Below, in pieces: positions 7,670 to 16,073 of a DNA stretch of 36,089 nt (within the stretch, counting starts at the first letter, position 1; the number at the start of each line of letters is the position of its first letter). The position numbers and the translations under genes were made by a program. The notes beneath the pieces are model-generated. The model was not told where the DNA came from and made no database searches. It saw nothing but the letters and a program-made list of their open reading frames with translations. This stretch comes from DATKZB01 sp035528235 (GTDB taxonomy: Bacteria; Planctomycetota; Phycisphaerae; FEN-1346): contig DATKZB010000174.1 in assembly GCA_035528235.1 (NCBI GenBank), positions 1 to 36,089 of the forward strand, read 5' to 3'.

Positions 7670-10600
7670 GCGGAGGTTCCCCCTGCGGCCGCGCTGCAGG
7701 CCTCTTCGCTCTGGGGTTGTGTGAACGCGAGGTCGCATCGCAGACACCGGCGGGCCTCGCGCATGGCCTCTTCGACGGACAAGGCCAGTTCGACTTCGGC
7801 AAAGTTCTTCTGCCTCGCCTGGATGGGCAGCGCGGGGGGCTCGGCCCGGGCGGCATCGTCGCGCTCCTCATCGCTGACGGGGGCGGACTCGACGAAAACG
7901 TCGGGCAACCGGATGCGTGGCGGTTCCGCGAGTTCCTGCCCGCGCAGGTAGCGGTCGATCACCCCTGCCGCGCGACGCCCCGCGGCGATGGCGTCGACGA
8001 CCGTGTTGGGGCCCGTCACCAGATCGCCCCCTGCGAAGACGCCTTCGCGACTGGTGCGGAGCGTTCGCGGATCGACCTGGAGCCGGCCGCCCTTGTCCAG
8101 CACCAGGCCCATCGCGGGGAGGCAGTCGCTGTCGGGGCGTTCGCCGATGGCGACGATGAGCGTGTTCAGCGAGAGGCTGAACTCGCTGCCCGGCACGGGG
8201 ACCGGCCTGCGGCGGCCGCTGGCGTCGATCTCGCCGAGCGTGTTGCGGATGCACTCGATGCCCACGAGGCGGCCGTTCTGCGAGTAGATCCGGACCGGCG
8301 AGACCATCGTTTCAACCGTGATGCCTTCCTTCACGGCCGTGTCGATGTAGCGGATCTTGACCGGGGAGACGAGCGTCTCAAGCCGGATCCCCTCCTCGAT
8401 GGCGGCATCGACCTCTTCGGCATAGGCGGGCATCTCCTGGCTGGTGCGGCGGTAGAGCAGGGCAACGCTCTGGACGTTCTCCTGACGGATGGCGACGCGT
8501 GCGGCGTCGACGGCGGAGTTGCCGCCGCCGATGATCGCCACGTGGCCGCCGGCGAGTTCCTCGCCCCGGAGGTTGAAGGCCTTCAAGAACTCGATGGAGG
8601 GGTAGACGCCTTCGAGGGCCTCGCCCGCCAGGTCCAGCCGCCAACTCTTGTGGGCGCCCAGGGCGAGGAAGACCGCTTTGAAGCCGTCCGCGAAAAGGCC
8701 GTCAATGGTGATATCCCGCCCGAGCACCGTTCCGCACTTGACCGTGACGTTGCCGTCGAGGAGCGATGCGATCTCCTTCTTGAGCACGCTGCGGGGCAGG
8801 CGGTAAGGCGGAATGCAACTCGTGAGCATGCCGCCCGGTTCATCTTCCGCATCGAAGAGCGTCACCTTGCATCCCAGGAGCGCGAGGTGGTGGGCGGCCG
8901 ACAGGCCGGCCGGGCCGGCCCCGACAACCGCCACCTTGGCGGCCTCTTTGCCTCGCCGCGCTGCCTTCGCGGGCTTGTAGACCGACGGGTCCACGCGGTC
9001 GGTGACAAACCGCTTCAGCGCGCGGACAGCGACGGGCTCGCCGCCGCTGATCCCCAACTGGCACTTCTGCTCGCACTTGCGGTCGCAGACCCGCGCGCAG
9101 ATCGAAGGAAACGGGTTGGCCGACCGGATGACCCGGTAGGCCTCGTCGTACCGGCCCTTCTCGATGAGGGCCACGTAACGCCACGCTTCGGTTTCCAGCG
9201 GGCACGCGGCCTGGCAGGAGGCGCCGACGAGGTTGCGGCAGACAAACGCGTCGCACTTCTTGTCCACGACGTGCCGTTCGTACTCCTGGCGGAAGTACCG
9301 CAGGGTGCTCAGGACCGGGTTCGACGCCGTCTGCCCCAGGCCGCACATCGTGGTGTCCTTGACGGTACGGGCCAGTTCCTCCAGCAGATCGAGGTGCTCG
9401 AGCGTGCCCCGACCGTTGGCGATGTCGTCGAGAATCTCGTACATCCGCTGCGTGCCTTTGCGGCAGGTGAAGCACTTGCCGCAGGATTCGTCTTTCAGGA
9501 AGTTCATGAAGTACTTGGCGACGTCCACCATGCAGGTGTTGGCGTCCATCACGATCATGCCGCCGGACCCCATGATGGAGCCGGCTTGGGCCAGGCTGTC
9601 GTAGTCGATGGGGAGGTCGAACTTTTCGGCCGGGATGCACCCGCCGGACGGGCCGCCGGTCTGGACGGCCTTGATCCTGGCCTTCCCGGCCGGGCCGCCG
9701 CCGATATCGTAAACGATCTGGCGGAAAGTGATACCCATCGGCACTTCCACGAGACCGGTGTTCCGGATTTTTCCGACCAAGCTGAAAATCTTGGTGCCCG
9801 AATTGCCTTGGGTGCCGATCTTCGCGAACTCCTCGGCGCCCTGGCGGAGGATGACGGGAATGTTGGCCCACGTCTCGACATTGTTGATGGCGGTGGGTTT
9901 CCCGTTGATGCCCCTCTGGATGGGGAAGGGGGGCCGCTGGCGCGGTTCGCCCATCTTGCCCTCGATGGAGCGGATGAGGGCGGTCTCTTCGCCGCACACG
10001 AAGGCGCCGGCGCCGCAGACGATCTGGATGTCGAACGCGAGGCCGCTCCCGAGGATGTTCTCACCCAGGACCCCGAGTTCGCGGGCCTGCCCGAGCGCGA
10101 TCGTCAGGTGCCGGATGGCCAGCGGGTACTCGTTGCGGACGTAGACGATCCCCTCGGCAGCCCCCGTCGCGAAGGCGCCGATGACCATACCCTCGATGAT
10201 GCTGTGGGGATTGCCTTCGAGGACGCTGCGGTCCATATAGGCGCCGGGGTCGCCTTCGTCGGCGTTGCAGACGAGACACTTGCCGCGAGGGCCCGGCTGC
10301 CGGGCCAGCCTCTCCCATTTCAGCCCCGTCGGGAACCCGCCGCCGCCCCGGCCGCGCAGGCCCGAGCGCTTGACCTCGTCCACGACGTCTTCGGGACGGC
10401 GCGCCGCCAGCATGTCGGCGAAGGTCTCGTACCCGCCGGCGGCGATGTAGTGGTAGATGCGCGTGGGGTCTACCCGCTCGTTGCCGGCCAGGATGCCCCG
10501 CACCTGCGTGCGGAAGAACGGGACATCCTCCTGCTTCTCCACGGGCTCGCCCGTCTCGCTATCCACGAGCAAAAGGTCGGCCAGCACTTCGTCCCGCGCT

Positions 10601-10905
10601 GCGGCACGGACGATGCGTCCCATGTCCTTGGGGCACACCGTGGGGTAGAAGGTCCGCCGTGGCTCGACGAGGAGCGAGGGCTCCATCTGGCAGAAGCCGT
10701 GGCACCCCGTGACACGCAGACGCACGGTCTGGGCGAGTCCCTGGGCGAGGATTTCGCGCTTGGCCGCGAGTACGAGATCCTCTGCCCCGCTGGCCAGGCC
10801 GCACGTCCCCGCAGGGATGACGATCGTCGCCGTGGGGACGGCCAGCGGGGCGCTCAATCGCTCACGCAACGTTTTCAGGTCCTGGATGGATGCCATCTTC
10901 TGCAT
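7666..10905 (-). CDS. NuoF/HydB-GltD fusion: NADH-binding FMN flavoprotein joined to NADPH/FAD oxidoreductase
   Basis: I place the start at ATG 10905 because AGGAA lies six bases upstream; ATG 10911 is only one base from it. Residue numbers here count from 10911. Residues 27-110 are a thioredoxin-like 2Fe-2S domain (C37, C70, C74, C93). Residues 150-545 are NuoF/HydB: the NADH/FMN motifs GRGGGGFPTG (187-196), NADEGDPGAYMDR and CGAGAFVCGEE, with 4Fe-4S ligands C477, C480, C483 and C523. From 553 on it is GltD/NfnB-like: an N-terminal eight-Cys Fe-S region (C553-C617), FAD site VGAGPAGLSAA (663-673), NADPH site IIGGGNSAVDAA (793-804) and C-terminal GGD. HydB normally ends in ferredoxin domains; here a complete GltD replaces them. 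It is probably the bifurcating or transhydrogenase core of the complex. Residues 836-879 contain a tandem duplication. Confidence 0.93.
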   Translation of the reverse strand: MQKMASIQDLKTLRERLSAPLAVPTATIVIPAGTCGLASGAEDLVLAAKREILAQGLAQTVRLRVTGCHGFCQMEPSLLVEPRRTFYPTVCPKDMGRIVRAAARDEVLADLLLVDSETGEPVEKQEDVPFFRTQVRGILAGNERVDPTRIYHYIAAGGYETFADMLAARRPEDVVDEVKRSGLRGRGGGGFPTGLKWERLARQPGPRGKCLVCNADEGDPGAYMDRSVLEGNPHSIIEGMVIGAFATGAAEGIVYVRNEYPLAIRHLTIALGQARELGVLGENILGSGLAFDIQIVCGAGAFVCGEETALIRSIEGKMGEPRQRPPFPIQRGINGKPTAINNVETWANIPVILRQGAEEFAKIGTQGNSGTKIFSLVGKIRNTGLVEVPMGITFRQIVYDIGGGPAGKARIKAVQTGGPSGGCIPAEKFDLPIDYDSLAQAGSIMGSGGMIVMDANTCMVDVAKYFMNFLKDESCGKCFTCRKGTQRMYEILDDIANGRGTLEHLDLLEELARTVKDTTMCGLGQTASNPVLSTLRYFRQEYERHVVDKKCDAFVCRNLVGASCQAACPLETEAWRYVALIEKGRYDEAYRVIRSANPFPSICARVCDRKCEQKCQLGISGGEPVAVRALKRFVTDRVDPSVYKPAKAARRGKEAAKVAVVGAGPAGLSAAHHLALLGCKVTLFDAEDEPGGMLTSCIPPYRLPRSVLKKEIASLLDGNVTVKCGTVLGRDITIDGLFADGFKAVFLALGAHKSWRLDLAGEALEGVYPSIEFLKAFNLRGEELAGGHVAIIGGGNSAVDAARVAIRQENVQSVALLYRRTSQEMPAYAEEVDAAIEEGIRLETLVSPVKIRYIDTAVKEGITVETMVSPVRIYSQNGRLVGIECIRNTLGEIDASGRRRPVPVPGSEFSLSLNTLIVAIGERPDSDCLPAMGLVLDKGGRLQVDPRTLRTSREGVFAGGDLVTGPNTVVDAIAAGRRAAGVIDRYLRGQELAEPPRIRLPDVFVESAPVSDEERDDAARAEPPALPIQARQKNFAEVELALSVEEAMREARRCLRCDLAFTQPQSEEACSAAAGGTSA

Positions 10906-10960
10906 GAACATTTCCTATGGCTTCGGGACGGCCTGGGCAAACCGGTGCCGACGCTCTCCC

Positions 10961-11887
10961 CTACAGGTTCACGCCATCAAGGTCGAGGCGGCGTTCCCGG
11001 CATCCTTGCCGCCTGCACATCTGGACGACACCTCCGCCGCGGACCAACACGAGGAGCATCGGGGCGCCGCAGGTGGTGCAGGCAGCGCGGCCCGCCAGTT
11101 CCGCATGGCAATGGGGGCAGAATACCTCGGCGATCGTGCCGACCGGGATGGTGTCGGGCAAGGCCGCGCTCGGACTACCGTACAGCGACGACAGGAGCCA
11201 GGGGACTTGGCGGCCTGGAGCCTGTCCCGAGCCCAGTCGGGGGGCCGCCACCACCAGCCGGATCGAGGGCAGACCGTCCACGGCGTGCTCAGCGTCCATC
11301 AGGCTGCGGTTGCAGCGCGGGCAACTGACGTCGATGGGGAACACCCGGCCGTCCTCTCGGAGGTCGCCGCCGGCGAACCCCTTGGCGGCGTCGTCGAGCA
11401 TCTGCCGCACCCGGGACCTGCGGACCTTCGAGAAGTATCGCCCGTCAATGACGACGACCGGACCCAGCGCGCAAGCGCCCAGGCAGTTGACGGTCTCCAG
11501 CGTGAACTGCTTGTCGGGGGTGGTTTCGCCCCGTGGGATGCCCAGTTGCCGCTCGAACTCCTCGACGATCCGCGCCGCGCCCCGGACGTGGCAGGCCGTC
11601 CCCAGGCACGCGCAGACGAGGTGTTTGCCGCGCGGCTTCAGCGTGAAGAACCGGTAGAACGTGGCCACTCCAAAAACGTCTACCAGGGGCCGGCCGGTTT
11701 CGTCAGCGACGGTCCGGAGGGCCGCTTCGGGGAGGTAGCCGTACCGGACCTGGACCGCTTCGAGGATGGCAATCAGTCCGCCCCGGTCGTGCTCGTGCTG
11801 GCGGAGGATTTCCCGGACGCCCTCCAGGTCGACGCCCTCCAGGCTGCCCGCCTCGGCGGGCTGTGTCGTCGCGGTGTTTCGTATCAT
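10961..11887 (-). CDS. NuoE/HydC-like 2Fe-2S subunit with C-terminal zinc-ribbon extension
   Basis: This 308-aa protein starts at ATG 11887, one base after the stop of the preceding gene; no clear ribosome site is visible, so coupling is likely. Residues 10-165 are the thioredoxin-like NuoE/HoxE/HydC fold, with the helical N-terminus (GGLIAILEAVQVRYGYLPEAAL) and 2Fe-2S ligands in CLGTACHVRGA and VNCLGACALGP. NuoE normally ends there at 150-170 residues. The additional 130 or so residues carry paired cysteines (CPRC, FCPHC, CTTC, then CRRQGC), resembling zinc-ribbon or rubredoxin-like knuckles. The subunit would partner the NuoF part of the next gene, passing electrons from its FMN. The extension may be a docking or regulatory domain; that is an inference. 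Confidence 0.9.
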   Translation of the reverse strand: MIRNTATTQPAEAGSLEGVDLEGVREILRQHEHDRGGLIAILEAVQVRYGYLPEAALRTVADETGRPLVDVFGVATFYRFFTLKPRGKHLVCACLGTACHVRGAARIVEEFERQLGIPRGETTPDKQFTLETVNCLGACALGPVVVIDGRYFSKVRRSRVRQMLDDAAKGFAGGDLREDGRVFPIDVSCPRCNRSLMDAEHAVDGLPSIRLVVAAPRLGSGQAPGRQVPWLLSSLYGSPSAALPDTIPVGTIAEVFCPHCHAELAGRAACTTCGAPMLLVLVRGGGVVQMCRRQGCRERRLDLDGVNL

Positions 11888-11888
11888 T

Positions 11889-12251
11889 CTATCGGTAGGC
11901 CTCGCAGGTCCAGACGCCGCCTTCGGGTTTGGGCACGACGCAGGTTTCGCGATTGTCGCAATCCGCGCAGAGGCCGACGCCTCGATAGTCGCGCACCGTT
12001 TCCCGGGTCGGAGTCCACGGGGCGGTGTCCGCCGCGACGGGGACATAGGCGTCGAACTCCTCACAGTAGAAAACGGGCCGCAGCGACGTGCCGTGGTTCC
12101 CGCAAGTGGTCGCGTGATTACACGTGCTGCACAGGTCCGTGTAGGCCTCAAGCGACGCGCAGGAGTTCACGGGTTTGGCGGGAGTCCCTCGGTTGCTGCA
12201 TGTGGGTGCGCGAGCGCATGTCGAGCAGAGGTCGCGGTGCGGCGTCGACAT
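11889..12251 (-). CDS. Small protein with three cysteine repeats
   Basis: This 120-aa protein starts at ATG 12251, seven bases after AAGGAGG, and is the first gene behind the sigma-54 promoter. It contains three repeats of the form LC-x2-C-x5/6-C-x(11-14)-C followed by an aromatic or acidic residue: DLCSTCARAPTC...NSC, DLCSTCNHATTC...YCEEF and GLCADCDNRETC...TCEAY. Four cysteines per repeat could hold an Fe-S cluster or zinc. There is no signal peptide. Single-repeat proteins of this kind occur near Fe-S flavoenzymes in anaerobes, as far as I can recall; the function is unknown. Its place at the head of the operon suggests an electron carrier, assembly factor or redox sensor for the complex. 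It is a real gene by start signals and composition. Confidence 0.85.
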   Translation of the reverse strand: MSTPHRDLCSTCARAPTCSNRGTPAKPVNSCASLEAYTDLCSTCNHATTCGNHGTSLRPVFYCEEFDAYVPVAADTAPWTPTRETVRDYRGVGLCADCDNRETCVVPKPEGGVWTCEAYR

Positions 12252-12373
12252 GGTCCGGCCTCCTTTTCGTTTCAGGTGCGAGAGTTCGTGCACCAGAGGC
12301 TCGAGTCTCTCTCCACGCCCAACGTGCAGAACGCATGAGGCCTAATGGCCACACGCGACGAGGTGCAGAAGAC

Positions 12374-12388
12374 GCAAACGTTGTGCCA
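12374..12388 (-). promoter_or_regulatory. Sigma-54 (-24/-12) promoter of the flavoprotein operon
   Basis: On the - strand the sequence reads TGGCAC (12388-12383), five bases, then TTGC (12377-12374), an exact match to the RpoN consensus with correct GG-to-GC spacing. Transcription would start near 12362, about 110 bases before the first gene. The gene just upstream encodes an NtrC-type activator with an intact GAFTGA loop, so the activator and its target promoter are side by side. An upstream activator site should lie within roughly 12400-12566; I could not identify it with confidence. Confidence 0.88.
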
Positions 12389-12539
12389 GTCACACGGGGC
12401 AGTGGCGGAAACGCCGGCATGGACTGAAATGTGTCGAAAATCGGAGTCAAAACTGGTTACAGGCGCTTGTGCGGGAAAGCCGGCGGTGGTGGCCGTGCGC
12501 GGCCGCGGTCGGCAAACAGGTGGGGGAATATGAACCAGT

Positions 12540-12554
12540 GGGGCGAAACGCCCC
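12540..12554 (-). terminator. Hairpin downstream of the NtrC-type regulator
   Basis: GGGGCG (12540-12545) pairs with CGCCCC (12549-12554) across a three-base loop, 13 bases beyond the stop codon of the regulator. There is no U-run, so any termination would be weak. It lies between the regulator and the sigma-54 promoter and may separate the two transcripts. Confidence 0.4.
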
Positions 12555-12566
12555 GCCGCACGCGGG

Positions 12567-13931
12567 TTACCGTTCGGGCGGCGGCTCGGAGGTGGCCTTG
12601 AGTTTCTCCCGCAGCGTCTTGCGGTCAATCCCCAGGATCTTCGCGGCGGTGGTCTTGTTGCCCCCGACGCTGGCCAGAACGTTGCGGATGTATTCGGCCT
12701 CGACCTCCGCCAGCGTCCGGTTCACGCTGGGCTCCCGCAGTGCGGAGAAACGCATCACGGGGGGCAGGTCCGGAATCTCGATGCACTCGTCCTCCGTCAT
12801 CACGAGAAGCCGGTAGATGGTGTTCTCCAACTCCCGCACGTTGCCCGGCCACGCGTGGTAGTCCCGCAGAACCTTCAGGGCCTCGTCCGAGAACCGCGGC
12901 GTCGGCCGGCCGAGTTCCTTCGAGTACTTCGCCGCGAAATGGTGGACAAGCAGCAGGATATCGTCGCCGCGCTCCCGGAGGGGCGGCAGTTCAATCGTGA
13001 TCACGTTGAGCCGGAAAAACAGGTCCTCCCGGAAGAGCCCCTTCTTCACCAGCGTCGGCAGATGCTTGTTCGTGGAGGCCAGCACTCTCACGTCCACGAC
13101 CCGGCCGCGGCTGGATCCGACCATGTACACGGTCTTGTCCTGGAGCACGCGAAGCAGTTTGACCTGCATCGAGAGGCTGGTCTCGCTGATCTCATCGAGG
13201 AAGATGGTGCCCCCGTCCGCCGTCTGGAAGAATCCGGCCCGGGATTCCGAGGCCCCCGTGAACGCACCCTTGACGAACCCGAACAGTTCACTTTCCAGCA
13301 GCCCCTCGGGTATCCCGCCGCAGTTGACGGGCACGAACGAGGCGGAGGAACGCGGGCTGCTGTAATGAATGGCACGGGCGACCAGTTCCTTGCCTGTGCC
13401 GCTTTCGCCCGTAATCAGGACGGTGGCCGAGGTGGCAGCGGCCTTGCTGATGGCCTTGAAGACCCGCGCCATCGGCTCGGACTTGCCCACGATGCCGTAC
13501 GGCGTAGGCGGCGGGGCGCTCGAGGCGGCGCTGCGGCCGGCCCGCCGGGCCGTGCGCTTCTCCAGGGCGCGCTTCACGGCCGAGAAGAGTTCCTCGTCGG
13601 TGAACGGCTTGGCGAGGTATTCCTCGGCACCCGTCTTCACGGCCTTGACGGCGCCCTCGACGGACGGGAACCCCGTGATTACGATGACTTCCGTATCCCT
13701 GAGGTTCTCTCGGACGTGGCGCACCAGGTCCAGGCCGCTGACCCGCGGCATCTTCAGATCGGTGATCACGAGGTCGATGGGCGTGGTCTCGGCAATCCGG
13801 ATGGCCTCGGCCACCCCGGGGGCGGTCAGGACCCGGTAGCCCCGGGGCGTCAGGTTCCGCTCGAGGATTTCGAGCGTGCTGGGCGAATCGTCCACCACCA
13901 GGATCGCAGGATGTTTACTTGCGGCGGCCAT
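12567..13931 (-). CDS. NtrC-family sigma-54-dependent response regulator
   Basis: This 454-aa protein has a complete three-domain layout. The receiver domain (residues 8-125) has the acidic pair D14/D15, phosphoacceptor D58 and K108. The AAA+ domain (145-375) has Walker A GESGTGKE (175-182), the sigma-54-contacting GAFTGA loop (222-227) and Walker B GGTIFLDE (240-247). A Fis-type helix-turn-helix (about 420-445, NKTTAAKILGIDRKTLREKL) ends the protein. It hydrolyses ATP to open sigma-54 promoters. Its gene overlaps the upstream kinase gene by 17 bp, so the two are co-translated partners. The nearest sigma-54 promoter, about 180 bp downstream, heads the Fe-S flavoprotein operon and is the obvious target. 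Confidence 0.96.
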   Translation of the reverse strand: MAAASKHPAILVVDDSPSTLEILERNLTPRGYRVLTAPGVAEAIRIAETTPIDLVITDLKMPRVSGLDLVRHVRENLRDTEVIVITGFPSVEGAVKAVKTGAEEYLAKPFTDEELFSAVKRALEKRTARRAGRSAASSAPPPTPYGIVGKSEPMARVFKAISKAAATSATVLITGESGTGKELVARAIHYSSPRSSASFVPVNCGGIPEGLLESELFGFVKGAFTGASESRAGFFQTADGGTIFLDEISETSLSMQVKLLRVLQDKTVYMVGSSRGRVVDVRVLASTNKHLPTLVKKGLFREDLFFRLNVITIELPPLRERGDDILLLVHHFAAKYSKELGRPTPRFSDEALKVLRDYHAWPGNVRELENTIYRLLVMTEDECIEIPDLPPVMRFSALREPSVNRTLAEVEAEYIRNVLASVGGNKTTAAKILGIDRKTLREKLKATSEPPPER

Positions 13932-15675
13932 GGGTATCGCGTTCCTCTTGAGGGGCCGGGGCGGCTTTGGGCAGCCGGATCTCGAACCGCGTGCCCACGC
14001 CGGGGGCGCTCGTGACGTCGATCGTGCCCCCGTGGGACGTCACAATGCCGTGCACCACCGGCAGGCCGAGCCCCGTGCCTTCGTTGATGTCTTTCGTTGT
14101 ATAGAACGGGATGAATATTCTGTCGAGCGCCTCCTTGTTCATGCCGATGCCGTTGTCTTCCACGCGCAGCACCACGTGGCGGCCCGACGCCCGCGTGCCC
14201 ACCGTCAGCGTGCCTCCCGCAGGCATGGCCTGGATGGCGTTGACCGCCAGGTTCACCAGGACCTGGTGCAACTGCGAGCGGTCCGCCGTAATCGCGGGAA
14301 GCCGGCCGGAGAGCCGCCGCACCAGGGCGATGCCGGCGCCGGAGCACCTCGACTCCAGCAGGTACAGCGCCTCCTCGATGACGGCGTTGAGGTCGACGCG
14401 GGTCTTCTGGGGCGGCATCTGCCGCGCAAACAGCATCAGTTTCCGGATGATCTCCCGCGCGTGCAGGCAGGTGGTCACAATCTTCTCCAGGTCCGGGGCC
14501 ACCGCCTCCGGCAGGCCGGGCTGTTTCTGGATCAACTGGGCAAACCCGAGGATCGTGCCCAGCGGTTCGTTCAACTCGTGCGCCACCCCCGCGGCCAGTT
14601 GGCCGATCGTGGCCAGGCGGTCCGCGTGCCGCAACTGGTCCTGAAGGTTCGCCTTGTCCTCGTCGGCCTGCCGCCGCTTGATCAGGGCGGCCGCCTGCCG
14701 CGCCACGGTGTCAATCAGGCTTCGCTCTTCGTCCAGGAACGGCCCTTCGTCCAGGTCCGGCCTCTCCGCGGCATAGGTGACCTCGACGGTCCCACGCCGG
14801 CGGCCGCTGATGACGAGGTCGGCGGATTGCTTGTGGACGCCGTCGGTGAAGCGCGGCGTGGCGTAAGGGCGGTCGTCGAGGACGATCCGCGCCGACGTGA
14901 TGTCGGGATACTGCCAAGCCGGCGGCAGGAGTTCGGCAATGCCCTGGAGGATCTCGGCCAACGTGATGCCCGGGCGTTCCGCGAGTTGCACCAGGTGGTA
15001 GAGGCACGTCAACTCCTTGACCCGCTCCTGGAGCGCGGTGTGGGCAAGGCGGCTCAGCAGCGCCAGGCCGAGCGTCGGCGCCACCTCTTCGTAGGACCGG
15101 ACCTCCTCCTCAGTGAAGTAGTCCCTCTTCTTGCTCTTCAGCAGCACCAGCCCGATGGTCTCATCGGCCGCCACGAGCGGGATCACGGCCACCGACGGGT
15201 AGGCCGGCTGTTCGCCGCGAGTCCTGGCCGGGGCCGCGCCGTCCGACGCCGCTTCACCCGGCAGCGCACGCCTGGCGTCCCCGGTCCAGAAACTGCCGTA
15301 GGCCGTCAGCGAGCGCGCCGGCCCGCACCGTCGCCGCTCGACAACGGCCCGACAGATCTCCCCCATGCGACCCGGGTCTCGAGCGCAGGCGAGCAGCGCG
15401 CTGCTCTCCTCCGGGTTGCGGCGGGCCATCGCCACGGTCAAAGGTTTCCCCCGCCGGCCCTCACAGAGGTAACACGTATCTTCCTTCTTCACGCGGAGTT
15501 CAACGGCGCTGCATCCGGAGACGTCCAGAAGCATCTGCGTGATTCCACGCAGGAAATCCACGGGGGGAACGTCGGTCCCGGCATAGCGGAGGACTTGGTC
15601 GGCCAGTCCACGGAAGTCTCGCGGCTTGCCGACCCGGCGGCGGACGGCAGGCGATGCGGCTCGCCTCCTCCTCAT
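13915..15675 (-). CDS. Soluble GAF-domain sensor histidine kinase, partner of the NtrC-type regulator
   Basis: This 586-aa protein starts at ATG 15675, with AAGGAGG eleven bases upstream and AGGA closer in. No membrane segment is visible, so it senses a cytoplasmic signal. Residues of about 35-215 look like a GAF domain containing a CYLC pair (C68, C71) and further cysteines (C97, C108, C117), with a second GAF-like stretch at about 225-335. A short coiled linker leads to the HisKA helix, with H366 in VAHELNEP. The HATPase domain has N-box LVNLAVNAIQAM, DNGIGM and GTGLGLPVV. The cysteines make a redox or metal-cluster signal plausible, which would fit control of an electron-transfer complex; this is an inference. 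It is co-transcribed with the regulator. Confidence 0.92.
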   Translation of the reverse strand: MRRRRAASPAVRRRVGKPRDFRGLADQVLRYAGTDVPPVDFLRGITQMLLDVSGCSAVELRVKKEDTCYLCEGRRGKPLTVAMARRNPEESSALLACARDPGRMGEICRAVVERRRCGPARSLTAYGSFWTGDARRALPGEAASDGAAPARTRGEQPAYPSVAVIPLVAADETIGLVLLKSKKRDYFTEEEVRSYEEVAPTLGLALLSRLAHTALQERVKELTCLYHLVQLAERPGITLAEILQGIAELLPPAWQYPDITSARIVLDDRPYATPRFTDGVHKQSADLVISGRRRGTVEVTYAAERPDLDEGPFLDEERSLIDTVARQAAALIKRRQADEDKANLQDQLRHADRLATIGQLAAGVAHELNEPLGTILGFAQLIQKQPGLPEAVAPDLEKIVTTCLHAREIIRKLMLFARQMPPQKTRVDLNAVIEEALYLLESRCSGAGIALVRRLSGRLPAITADRSQLHQVLVNLAVNAIQAMPAGGTLTVGTRASGRHVVLRVEDNGIGMNKEALDRIFIPFYTTKDINEGTGLGLPVVHGIVTSHGGTIDVTSAPGVGTRFEIRLPKAAPAPQEERDTHGRRK

Positions 15676-16073
15676 GGCGTCCTGCCCCTCCTTGCGATGG
15701 TACGGACAGCCGCCTCATCCCGGCGCCAGACCCCAAGCCGTGGTACTGTAACGGGTCCGGGCCGCGGATTCACGCCTTCTTTCCAGGTGTTCCTTCCGGG
15801 CGGCCCGCGCGGAGTTCCCCTCCTCCCGATGGCCAGACAGTTCTCATCCGGCTGGCCTAGCAGGCCGCTATGGCATCATGCGCGAAACGGGCACGAGCAC
15901 AGGTCTCGCGGCCGCGCCGGGCGACCTGGCGCACTGACGCTGTTCGGCAAGAAGCCCCGGCAGCATCTCCTCTTGGCCTTAACCGAAGAATCCGAAGTTT
16001 CTCGCAAGGTGTCGGCAAGGGAGTGGGGCCGGTTTCTTAAGTGCCGTTACTGGCTAGGCTTAGGCGAAGCCCT
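15676..16073. other. Intergenic stretch without a recognised gene
   Basis: About 400 bases upstream of the kinase gene carry no reading frame with protein-like composition and no clear promoter. AAGGAGG near 15690 serves the kinase. I see no sigma-54 site here. Confidence 0.6.

Noticed and set aside
7717..11328. Very long + strand reading frame opposite the flavoprotein genes
   Set aside because: It is the antisense of the NuoF-GltD and NuoE-like genes, a product of high GC content; it has no motifs.
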